A DNA stretch of 58,442 bases, from positions 1 to 58,442 of the forward strand of contig CALSCQ010002510.1 of NCBI GenBank assembly GCA_943704525.1. Reading direction: 5' to 3'. The notes beneath the pieces are model-generated. The model was not told the origin of the DNA, ran no database searches, and saw only the letters and a list, made by a program, of their open reading frames with translations. The translations under genes and the position numbers were made by a program. Positions 43,601 through 55,500 of the stretch are shown here, one piece after another (the first letter of the stretch is position 1; each line of letters begins with the position of its first letter). The DNA is from Pigoraptor vietnamica. Taxonomy: Eukaryota > Opisthokonta > Filasterea.

Positions 43601-46516
43601 GACGTCGTGGCCACTCAGCGCGTGCATGCTGCGTACATGCTGGGCCACTGCACGCCCATGTACCAGCCCGACGCCGCGTGCATGAAGCGACTCTCGGACG
43701 GCGCGTTTGTCGAGAAAAGCGCAGGCCCAGTTGTCGTGTCCTCGGACCCCGGCATGGGCAAGACTTCTCTCCTCGCGAACTGGATACGCGCGGAGGAAGC
43801 GGCCGGTCGCCTGCACACGTCGCTCGCCGCTCGCAACGACGCCGACACAACGCAGCCGCGCAACCTGTGCCTCTACTGGTTCGTGGGTGCGTCGCAGGCG
43901 AGCGCGTCCCCGCTCAAGATGCTCCTGTCGCTGTGCGCCATGCTCGGCCGTTGGCTCGGAATGCCCAACGCCGCGCTCCGCTCGCTCGGCCGCAACGGCG
44001 ACGTGGACCACGTGGCCCACAACTTTGTCAACATGCTGCAGCAGTGCGCCCGTCAGTGCGCGGAGGAAGTCCCCGCCGCGCGCCTCGTCTTTGTGGTGGA
44101 CGGCCTCGATGAGCTCACCGGCGCCCACGCAGAGTGGATCGGCCGCGTGGTCGACGCGCAGGCGGCAATGCCCGACAGCCTGCGGTTTGTGGCGTCGTAC
44201 GGCGCAGGGTGGGAGGAGGGCGTGCGACAGCTGCTTCAGCGCGGCGGCGGCACCGGGGCGAAGATCATCATGCTCTCGCCGTTCACAATGCGCCAGACGC
44301 AGGCGATGCTCGCTCGCTTCGAGGAGCTGTACGGGAAGACGTGGTCCGAGTCGCAGAGGGCGTCGCTCGACGGAATGGTTCCGAAGGCGCGTTCGAACCC
44401 GATGTTCCTCGCGCTCATGCTTGACACCCTTAGGGTGCACGCGAGCTTCGAGAACCTGGACAAGCTCCTCGCCACGCTCGCCGCGTGCGCCGACGTCGAG
44501 GCCCTCGTGGAGGAGCTCTTCCGTCAGCTCGAGGAGCGCATAAGTCAACGTCTTGGCGGCAACGAGGCGTCTTCTCGCGTACTTGCGCGGGAACTCGTGG
44601 GGAAGCTCGTCCGCAAGGTCGCGCTGGTGCAGGAAAGCATCGGCTACAGCGACGTCGCCGAGATGGTTACGTCCGACATGTCCGCGCTCGGCCTGCAATC
44701 GCAGTCTGCGCGCGTGCACGAAATCCTCCTCCTCTCGCAGAGCCTCATGGCGAGCGACGGCGACGACCGCGTACGATTCCCTCATGCCGTCATCCGCGCG
44801 GTTGCCCTCCACATTCACGCGCGCGGGCCACAGGGCGAGCGAGAGGCCGCCCGGGAACTCGCGACGTACATGGACGAAAAGATTAGCGCCGATCCGGACG
44901 GTGTGGAGCTCCGCCGCCTCGCGCCCGACCACCACCACGCGCTCCGTGCGGCGGGCGATGCGCGCACGCTAGACAAACTGGTGAAGACGCTGGTCGCAAC
45001 CCACATGGGGTCGCGGACGGACAGCGCCCCGAACGGCTGCGTCACCGCGCACGTGACGCTCGCCGGTATGACGGAATCGCAGCTGGCGTCCGTGTCCGAC
45101 GCGCTATCGAAGGCCGTCGCGCAAGTGCGGGAGATGGGCCAGGGCCTCGTAAAGTCTGTCGAGAGCGCGGCAGAGGCCCTGCTGCGCGTAGGACGGCCCG
45201 CGAACGGGCTCGACGTGCTCGTGGCCGTTGCCGATCGCGCGGGTGCCGCACGCGACGAGACGACGCAGATGGAGCTGTACTGCAAATTCCTTGATAAGTT
45301 GGCGCCATCGATCGCCCTTCACGAGAAACATGACGCCGAGGTGTCAGCGCGCCTGGATGCGATGACGCGCGGCATGGACGCGCTGCTCGCACGCGTCGCG
45401 CCAAGGGAGTTCCGCGCGAGGGAGCAGGAGACACCGTCCGATACGGACGACCAGCTCGCGCAGATGCGCAGCACGCTGCTCTCCATCGGAAAAAAGCTTG
45501 CGGAGGACAATCCCTCAGCACCTGCGGGAAAGGTGTCGCTCAAAATTGTCGCGCGCGCCGACTGCACGAGTGCGCTCGCCGCCGCCCGCAGTGCCGTGCG
45601 GGAGACCGCGTCGCTTTCCGGAATCGAACGCGCGGCCCGCCTGACAGAGGCCTGCAGCGTCCTCGAGGTCTGCCTACAGCGGCTGCTCGAGACGGACGAG
45701 GAGGCTCGCGACGGACGTGACGTGCTCGCGGGCGAAGCGCGCTGCCAAGCGGGCGTTTGCACGCTCCTCCGCGCACATAAGGGAGCCAGTGACACGTCAC
45801 TGAGGGGCCACGGCGCCGAGCTCGTGTCACTGGGTCGCAATACCGTGTGCCTGCATGGTCTCGGCATGCCCGATGCCATGTACCACGCCGAGTACGCTGG
45901 CGCGCTGCTCGACCGCAAGCGCGGGAACATTATCGACGCCTACAGCGGCTGTGTGCGCGCGCGCAAGTATCTCGGCGTTGGCGCGTCGGCCCCACCCGAG
46001 TTGCTCGCACTTGAGGCGAAGGTGCACCAACGGCTTCTGCGTCCGTTGCTCACCGTTTCGGTGCCGTCATCGCCAGGGCAGCAGTTCAACGCCGAGTGGA
46101 GGCCTCAGATTGCCGACAATTCGGTTGCCGAGGCGACGCACGTGCGGCTGGACGCGACGGCCCTTGTCCCCACAAAGGGACTTCCGTCGCCGGGAGTGGT
46201 GGAGCTGCTCGATGCGCCAGTGAGCGGTCCGAAGAGCGCGCAGGGATCGCACGCGTTCGATCTGATGCCGGGCGTGTGGGCAGTGACTGTCACGCTGCGC
46301 CTGTCACGCGAGGGGAAGACCGCGCTGGAGGCGTCGTGCAGCCGCATGGTATCGGCGCCACCGACTGCAGGTACGCGACACTTTCTGTTCGATTGTTTCC
46401 ACGAGTGCGTGCGATGTGCGCGTATGCGACATATGTGTGGGTTTTGACGTGCGAGTGAATAGTAATATTGTGCGTTGTGTGTGCGTGTGTGTATATATGT
46501 GTGTGCGTGTGTGTGT

Positions 46517-46594
<78 letters not shown>

Positions 46595-49500
46595 ATGTCT
46601 CGTCGTTCCTCTCCTCCTCCCCCCTCCCCCCCCTCCCCCCCACGTCGCCGAGTGGATTTGATGAACAGCCGACTGTGATTTGTGTTGATCTGACATCTCT
46701 CCCCTTTATCTCACCCCTCTATCCTAGTTGCCTGCTAACATCTCCCTGCCGCTTTTCTGTCTGCTACTCCAGCGGTGCCCCTTCCATCTGAACTTGACGC
46801 TGCGATCGCCGACGCATACTGCCGCGCCTGTTCAAAGTATTGCGCCTCAAAGGTCAGCCGCCAGGCGGCGTACGCTTGGCTTGTCGCCGCACGCAACATC
46901 ACCGGGCCCACAGCGGAGATTGAGTTGCAGCTCGGCAACCTCCTTCTCTCCGGTCGCGACAGCAGCGCAGAGGACGGTGCCATCCTGGCGCACTTGAACG
47001 CGTCCGTCTCGTTATGCATCGCGGGAAAGGGCACTCCTGACACTCTCCACGCTGCGTCCGTTGCGCTCGCGGATATGCACTTGCGGCGCGGGAAGGGACA
47101 TGACGCCCTTGCGGTCCTCACGCACGTTCCGACGGACGCGCAAGGGGTAAACGCAGACGTGTATCGATCGGCGGTCTTCGCGAGGGCCCATGCCCACCGC
47201 CTGTGCGACGAGCCCGAAAGCGCCGTGCGGGCTCTCCTGTCTCTGCGATCTCGCGCACCGCTCGAGTCGATGGCACTTGTGTGCGCTCTGCACGACTATG
47301 GCGCACTTCACGCGGCGCACGCCCTGCTGCGCCCGACGCCGACGTCGAAGCCGAGGGACAGCGCCGGATGGTGCTCTCCGAGCGCGCAGTCGCGGCATTG
47401 GGAGCCTGTGGGCGTCCACTTCCACGGGGGCCGCGCAGGCGAGGCCGCTTGGCACCTCGTGCGTGCAAGCGCGTATGCCGCGGCGGGAGACGCCGATACA
47501 GTCGCAACGCTCTTGCAGGCTGCGCGAGAGGCGACCGAGCTCGTCGATGTCTCGCATGCACGCACACGCGCCACGCTCCGCGCTTGGCACGTTCGCGTCG
47601 AGCACGTGGCGAATTCCGGGGGAGGTGCGGACGCGGCACTTAAGGCTGTGTCGGACGCAATCGACGCGATCGGCAAGTCGTCGTCGCACAACGGACTGCT
47701 CTACACCCTTCACACGTGGAGTGGCCACATGCAGCTCGAGGGAGCGCTGCGCGTGTCGCGCATTGCGGGCCGGGCAGAGCAGGTGCGGCGGGCCGTCGCA
47801 GCGTACGACCGCGCCCTTTCGCTTGGCACCTGTGAGTTTGATGCCCGCATGGGACGTGGGCGCGCGCTCTTGTTGGGTGCGGACGCGACCGGCGCTGTGG
47901 CCGAGTTTGAGCTTGCGTCGTCCGCGCGCCCCTCGAGCGCCCTGCCGCACATCGCACGCGCAGAGGCGCTCGCGTGGTCGATGGACGCCGACTTGGCGCA
48001 CACTGCGGCGACAGATGGACTGGCCATCTTGCGGGCCGACGCGGGCGCCGACGTCGAAGGCACGGAGACATTCGACGCGGTCGCCCTGTTGCGCGCGCCT
48101 GAGGCAAAGACGCGCGCCATCGCAGTGGACGTGTGGGCCAGCGTGCTCGAAGGCAATGCGCTGCGCGCGCAGTCGTCCCTCGACACGCTGTCGCCGTCGG
48201 CGCACCTCTCGTCCCTTGCCTCTCTCGCTTCCGCCTGCGTGCAGAGCGAAAACGACGGCACGAAGACGGCCGACATTGAACGCGGGTTTGAGGCGGCGAT
48301 GCAGGATGTCGTGTGGCGCCCGCACGCCCTGTGGCGCCGCGCCGAGTGGAGGCAGCGGACGGGCGACTCTGAGCGCGCGGCTAGGGATTACGCCGCGTAC
48401 GTCGACGACGCTGCCGGCGTGAGCGCACTTCCGCCGGGCATGTCCCTCGTGGAGGCGGCATACAGGTCGGCGTCTTGTTACTGGCTCTCGAAGGACTACC
48501 AGCGTGCGATTGCGATGGCGACGCGGTGCATCGCGGAGAAGGGACATCCCACGAACGCGTACCGCGTGCGGTCAAACGCGCGCCATGCGCTGGGCAAGCG
48601 CTGCGAGGGGAGCGAGCGCGAAGCGCATCTCTCCGGCGCCGTGGACGACCTTTCTCGCCTCATCGACGACAGCCCCTCCGACATGCACGCGTATCGGCTG
48701 CGCGCGCTGTGCCACAGAGCAATGGGGCGGCCCGAACTGGCACTGGACGACCACGACGCGGATGTGCGGCTGAGCCCCACAGATCCCACAGCACTCTACG
48801 AACGCGGAAAGACGCGAATGGCCGCCAAGCTGCTCCCGCAGGCTGCGACCGATGCGGATGCGGCGCTGGCGCTGGACCCCAGCTACGCGCGCGCGCGCGT
48901 GCTTCGTGCGCGTGTTGCTGCGGCGGAGGAGCAGTGGGACGAGGCCGTTGCCACGTATGCGCTCGTGGTGCGGGATGCGTTGCGAGCACCGAAGCGCGCG
49001 GTGTGCGTTTTCGAACACGCGCAGTGCCTGTATGCTCTGTCGCGTTTCGAAGAGGCCGCGAGGGAGTACACGGCGTTCTTCGCCATTCCCGAGCGTCCGG
49101 CAGCGTTAGTCGCCAGGGGGCACGTCCGACGCGCCATTTGCCGCCTCCGCAGGGACATGTTCAAGGCGGCTTTGGACGAGCTCCAGAGTGTCCCGGAGCC
49201 GCAGAGAGACGCCGAGTGGCACTGGTGCAGGGGCGCGTCCTTGTTACGCAAGGGATCGCACGGTGCGGCCGTCGACGCCCTCGAGACGGCGATTGCTTCA
49301 GACGACACGTGCTGGGAGTACTACCGAGATCTCGGCTTGGCGCATCTCGCGCTGGAAGACATAAGAGCGGCTTCCGCCTTTGGCGATGCGCTCAAGCGAC
49401 GTCCCGGACATCCGCCCACTCTGTATTGTCGGGCGCGGGCGCTCGCGGCGACTTCTGATCACGTGCGCGCCGTTCGCGATCTCACACACGCGCTCTCGTT

Positions 49501-52500
49501 CCCGGACGCTTTCGACGAGCGCTGCGCCGCACTTTTCCTGCGCGCGCGCCTTCTCGGTGGCCCGCTCCATCGCGCAGCAGCGGCCATCGAGGACCTTGAC
49601 GCGCTGTTGCAGGCGGACCCAGCGTGCGGTCCCGCGTGGCTGATGCGCGCCCGCATGTGCTGCGAACTGAAACAGTATGACGATGCCCGACAGAGTGCGA
49701 GCAACGCGCTTGCGGTAACGCGCGGGAAAGGTTGGCTCGAGTACGAGGCGAGGGGGGGGCAGGACGCCAAGTCCACCGCCGCGGCGCTCACGGGGCACGA
49801 GCTGAACTGCCGCATTGTGCGCGCCGACTGCGCCGCGCTTCAGTTGCATTGGCGGCCCGCAGTGGAGGACTATGGGCGGGCGCTCGCTCTCCTTGCGACC
49901 GGCGAGACCGCGATGGAAGCGACGCTGCGTCTTGGCCGCGGGAAGGCGTATGCTGCGCTGGGTCTGCTCGACGACGCAGAGCGTGACTTCCAGCTGTCGT
50001 ATATGAGAGCGCCGAGCGAGGCAGCGGCGTGCGCCCATGCGGGGACGTCGGCGGCCCGTGGGGATTACGAGGCGCAGGCGGTGTGGGCACGCAACGCGCT
50101 GGAAGTGGAGCCAAAGAGCGCGCTTGGCCACGAACACCTTGCAAGTGCGCTCACTGGCATGGGGAAACACGCGGAGGCCATCGATGCCGCGGACACGGCC
50201 GTGTCGCTGAACGGCCGCAGCGTCTCTGCGCACAGCACTCGCGCCGTGTGCTTTCGAGCGCTCGGCCGTTTCTCCGATGCCGTGCGCGACTTTACTCGCG
50301 CGATTGCTCTCAAGACGACTGCGGGCGTGGCGCATGCGCCCGACTTGTGCGAGCGCGCGGCTCTGTCGGCGCTGTTGGGTATGACAGGGGCGGCGCTCGA
50401 AGACTACGACACTGCACTCGCTGAATCCCCGGGCAGTGCGGTGGCCCTTCTGGGGCGCGCGGAGGTGCGCCTCCTCGTCGGTGACGTTGATGCTGCCGAG
50501 AAGGACTTTGCGGACGCGACGGAGGCTGCGACATCGCTACCGGCACCTGTTCGTGGTGCCGGTTCTGTCCCTCCAGTGGCCACGAACGCTGGGCTATTGC
50601 GTGTGCAGTGCGAGCGAGGGCTCGGCGACTGTGCCATGGCCGGCGGTCGGCTCTCCGACGCCGCCAAGGCTTACTCGGACGCGCTCTCGTGTGCCGACCG
50701 CACTGGACAGGAGGAGTCACCGCTACTGGCCGCCGACGGATGGAGCGCCGCGCCGCTTCACTTTTCGCTCGCTTCGCACCGTGTGAGGACCCTCCTGGGA
50801 CGCGCCGACGCGTTGCGACTGAGCGTGGGACAGCGAGAGGCCGCACTGTCTGATTACGAAGAGGTTCTTCGTGGCGCGGCCACGGAGACGCCCGTCGACC
50901 GAGTCGTGCGATGGTGGGCGCACTTTGGCGCGGGAAGTCTGCTCGAGTCCCTGGGTGATGTGGCGGGCGCCTGCAAGCACCTCGAAGCGGCCGCTTTGCT
51001 GTGCCAGCATGCGCAGGCCGTGAAGGGACTTCCGCACTGGCTGAGCTTCGGCGCGGCGGACGTGTGGTGTGCGTACGGGCGCTGCCTCTCTGCGTGTGGA
51101 TCCGCAGAAAAGGCGCTGCAGGCCTTTGGCGAGGCGCTCGTCGTGAACATGTCGCACGTTGCATCGCACAGTGGGAAGGGTGCGGTGTACGCGTCGCTTC
51201 AGCAGTGGGACCAGGCCGTGGGTTCGTACAGTCGCGCGCTCGAGCTCGACCCAGCACACGCAAACGCTCTACTCGGCCGCGGCGCAGCGCTGTTGGCCAT
51301 CGCTGTCGACGGGCGCTCTTCTTGGCAGAGCTCCGCCAAACGCGCGGTGGCCGATCTTAGTGAGGGCATCCGGCTGTGCTCCGAGCCACCCAAGGGCGCT
51401 CTCGCAAATCTCGGTGACGCGCAGCTATTACTCGGACTCGCTGCGGAGGCGCTGGAGACGTACACTTCCGTGGGAAGCGCTGCGCTGTCGTCAGGAGGCG
51501 ACGACGTGGGGGGAAGGGCGCTGCTGGGAAGAGCGAGCGCCCTCTCGCTGTTGGAGCAGTGGCAGGATGCGGCGCGTGCATACGCAGTCGCCGAGACTTG
51601 GATTGCGGGCGCGTCGGACGCTGCGAGTCTCTACGAGTCGTGGGGCGACGCTCTCGTGAAGCAAGGCAAGCACGCAGACGCTCACGACAAGTACGTCATG
51701 GCCGTCGACCGTCGTCGGGAGGCGGCGTTGCCCAAGTCGCAAGCGAACGAAAGCGCGGGTTCGGAACTTGCTCCCGCTGCTGTCGAAGGCTCTGCCGTCA
51801 CGATGACGTCGGATGCCTCGCGTGGGAGTCTTGCGTCGTGTCTCTTGAAGACGTCGACGAGCGGACTCGCAGCGAAAAACATGGACGTGGCGCGCGCGTG
51901 CGAAGTGCTCGCGGAGGCCGCGTCGCTAGCGCCGAACAACCGCGCGATCGCCGCTGCGCTCGGGCGGTGTCGCGTGGACGCCGGCGACATGGCGGGCGCG
52001 GAGGAGGCCCTGCAGCGTGCGATCGCAATGGATCCCAACGACGCAGCCCTTCTCTGCCTGCTCGGCGCCGTGCGTCAGCGCACGGGATCGGACGACAAGG
52101 CTCGCGATGCATTCCAGCGGGCACTGGCGGTGGACGCGGATTGCGTTCCCGCGCACGTGGGCCTCGGAACGCTCCTCGCCGCCCGGAATTCGCAGGCGTC
52201 CAGTGGCCATTTCAGCGAGGCCCTCCGCCTGGCTCCCAACGACCCCGAGGTGTACGTGCGCCGCAGCCTTGTGCGACTCGCGCTGGGCGACCTGAGCGGT
52301 GCGCGCGATGACGTCCACTCCGCTGTTCGCTACGGGTGCGAGGAGGCGGCGGCAGCATTTGTCACCGGCGAGTGCTTGCGTGCGGAGGGAGACTACGGCG
52401 CCGCCGTGTCGAGCTATTCCGTGACGGTTGCGCGCGGCGGTGCGTTTGCGTTTGATGCCCTTCTGGGGCGTGGCGAGTCGCTCCGACAGGTGGGCATGCT

Positions 52501-55500
52501 CGAAGAAGCGAGTGCGGACACGAATGCTGCGCAGCTGTTGCGACCTGACGCGACGGCCGTGCTTTCACTGCGCGCACGCATTGCGCTCTCGCTCGGAGCC
52601 GTTGGCGAAGCGAAAGCCATGGCGGAGGACGTACTCAAGGCGCTTCCCGGACATCCCGAGTCCCTCTGCGTGCTCGGTAGTGCGTGCGTGACAGCAGGGA
52701 CCACCTCGGAAGCGATCGCCCACTTTGAGCGTGCGCTGACGTCCTGTGTTCTGTGCCGCACTGCGCAATACTGGCTTGGAGTGCTCGAGGCGCCGTCAGA
52801 CGCCCACGCGGCACGGGTACATCTGAGCAGCGCCGTGCTTCCGGGTGTCGCTGCGCTGTCCCAGACGACCGCGTGCGAGGCCTACTGCCTGCTCGGTAAG
52901 CTCGCTCTCGCCGAGGGAACAACCGGCGCAGAGAAGGCGCTCGCCCACTACGACGACGCCGTACGTTGCAACGCGGCGAACGCCATAGCACACGTCGGGA
53001 GGGCGCGGGCGCTGCGTGTACTCACGCGTACGGACGGTGCCATTGATGAGTTCCGCGCCGGCCTCTCGCTTGCATCCATGGAGGCTGCGGCAGAGACAGC
53101 CGCGCGGTTGGAGTTTTCGGACTGTCTGTGCGCGGCCCGACGCTACGGGGAAGCACAGGACGAGCTGCAACGCGTGTGCGACGCGGACCCGACGGGGGCG
53201 TACGTTCGTCTCGGGGATCTCTTCATGAACACCGCCGATTTTCCGCGGGCGATCGATGCGTATGGACGGTGCATCGCGGCCGCCCCCAAGGCAACAACGT
53301 CACAGGACGCGCACGTGCTCTTGCGGAGTAACATTGGCTTGGCAACTGCTCTCCGCGAAACGGGCGATTTGAAGGCAGCGCTCGAGGTCGCTTTGCGTGC
53401 GGCGACGATGGTGAACGCCGCGCGGTCCAACGGGCGGCCGCCGGGAGGCGCAGACGGGCACGTAGAGGCGCTGGTTCTCCTCGGTCGCCTGCACAGCGAG
53501 TGCGGGAACGGCGCGGCGGCTGCAAGCGACTACACGCGCGCGATGGAATATCTGTGGGCGGACTGCGGGCGCTCGGACGGGACGCTGCTGCTTGCACGCG
53601 GCCGCTGTCGTCTGGCCATCGGCGACCACTACGGCGCGCTGTCGGATTTTGGCGAGGCGCTCGCGCTGTTTTCCGAATCAAGCTCGAGCGCGAAAGACCG
53701 CGACGCCGCGATGGTGGGCCGTGCGCGCGCGCTGTATGGCCTCGGAGACTATGGTGCGGCGTTGGAAGAGCTCCAAACGGACAGTCTCGAGCTCGGTATG
53801 GACGATTTGCTTCTGCGCAGCGAGGCGTACGAGAAAGTGGGGAGCCACGAGCAGGCGCTTGAGGACATTGAGGCGGTCCTCCGGGGTGAGAAGGGAGCGG
53901 CCCCGGATTTTCTGGGCGCCGTGTGCACGCGAAAGGCACACATTCTCATGCGGTGCGGACGCAGCGACGAGGCGTCCGGCGCGTTCGAAGCCGCCCTGTC
54001 ACGTGGCTCCCAGCACCTCACGCCGATGGCGGCTGCGCACGTGATGGTTAACTGGGCGACGCTCTTGCGCGGCAGCGGCGAAACGGCGCGCGCACTCGAG
54101 CTCTTCCACCGTGCATCCGCCTCACTGCCTACGACAGCAGGGACTGGTGCCAAGGAAGTCGTCGCGGAAGCGCACCGCGGCGCCGGAGAGTGTCTTCTGA
54201 CGCTGGAGCGCTACACCGAGGGCGCAGCGGAACTGCGGCGGGCAGTCAAGCTCACGCCGGACGACACGCACGCAATGGCTGCGTTGGCCGAGTGTCTATC
54301 GCTCTCCAAGGAACGTAGCGACGCGACAGAGGCTGTGCGCATGGCGACCGTCGTCCTCGAAAACGCCGCCGGGGCGAAGCACCATGCGCGCGCACTCGTG
54401 TCGCGGGCGTGTGCGCAGTTGCTACTGGACAACACGGATGATGCGATCGCCGACTTCCGCGCCGTACTTGAGCTGCACGACATGGCTTCGGCGTCGCGGA
54501 CATCGTCGCCGACGCCTTCCAACACACGCACACACGGCGCATCGCCCGCCATCTCCGACGAGAGTGAGTTGATTGCGAGTGCGCGGCTGGGCCTCGGCAG
54601 GGCGCTCGTATCGTGCGGGGACGCAGAGGGTGCCGCGGTGGAACTGCGCCAAGCCATCGAGGCGTCGCCAAGAGAGGGCGTGCAGACTGAAGCGCACGCA
54701 CGCCTTGCCGAGGCGCTGTGGGCGATGGGGTGTGCGGCAGAGGCAGCGGCGGAGTGCGAGTGCATCCTAAGAGCCAAGGCGAGTAAGGTGCCCCGCAATT
54801 TGCGCGCGCTCGTTCTGACGGTGCTCGGAGACATTGCGTTGGCGGAGGGTGCGCACGCGCGTGCGCTCGAACACTTCATGCAAGCGTTGCAGCTGGAGCG
54901 CACTTCTCGGGCCGCGTACGGCGCCGCTCTCAGTCAGGCGTATCTCGGACGCCCCAGCGAGGCTGTGGAGGGCTGTACCGCCATTATTGAGCGATCGGGA
55001 GCCAACGTGCAATCCATGCCGGCGCTGGCGTTGAGAAGCGAACTGCGGCTGTTCCTCGGTGACTTTGAAGGTGCGGTGGCGGACGTGCGGGAGGCGATTG
55101 CGCGCGGCTTCTCCGAACGGGCGCGTGCGCTCGAGACCAAGGGGACTGCGCTGCGGCAACTCCGACACACCGCCGACGCGCTCTCTGCGTTCGAAGAATT
55201 ATTCAGCCGCACGCGCCCTGAAGACGCTGCCGCCCAGCACACGGCGGCCGCAGTCGGCGGCTTTGGGCTGTGTCTGGCCGAGAGCGGGCGAAAGGCGGAG
55301 GCAGCGCAGTGGCTTTCCCAGGCTCTCGACATGCTCGAAATCGACGGCCCACGCGTGCCCGCGCGTGCGGTGCCGTGGCGGCGACAGCCGGACGAGCGCG
55401 AGCTGCGCCTTGCCCGCGCAGAGTGCAGCATTGTCGCGTGCGACTACGACGCGGCCATCGCGGACTTGGATCTTGTCGCTGGGTCGCGGACTGCCGGTGG

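Noticed and set aside
43547-44938. Minus-strand ORF of about 463 codons antisense to the NACHT region.
   Set aside because: Shadow frame of the giant gene; His/Arg/Val-rich composition and no recognisable motif.
46478-46593. Cys-Val and His-Thr repeat peptides in several frames.
   Set aside because: Direct translations of a TG/CA microsatellite inside an intron.
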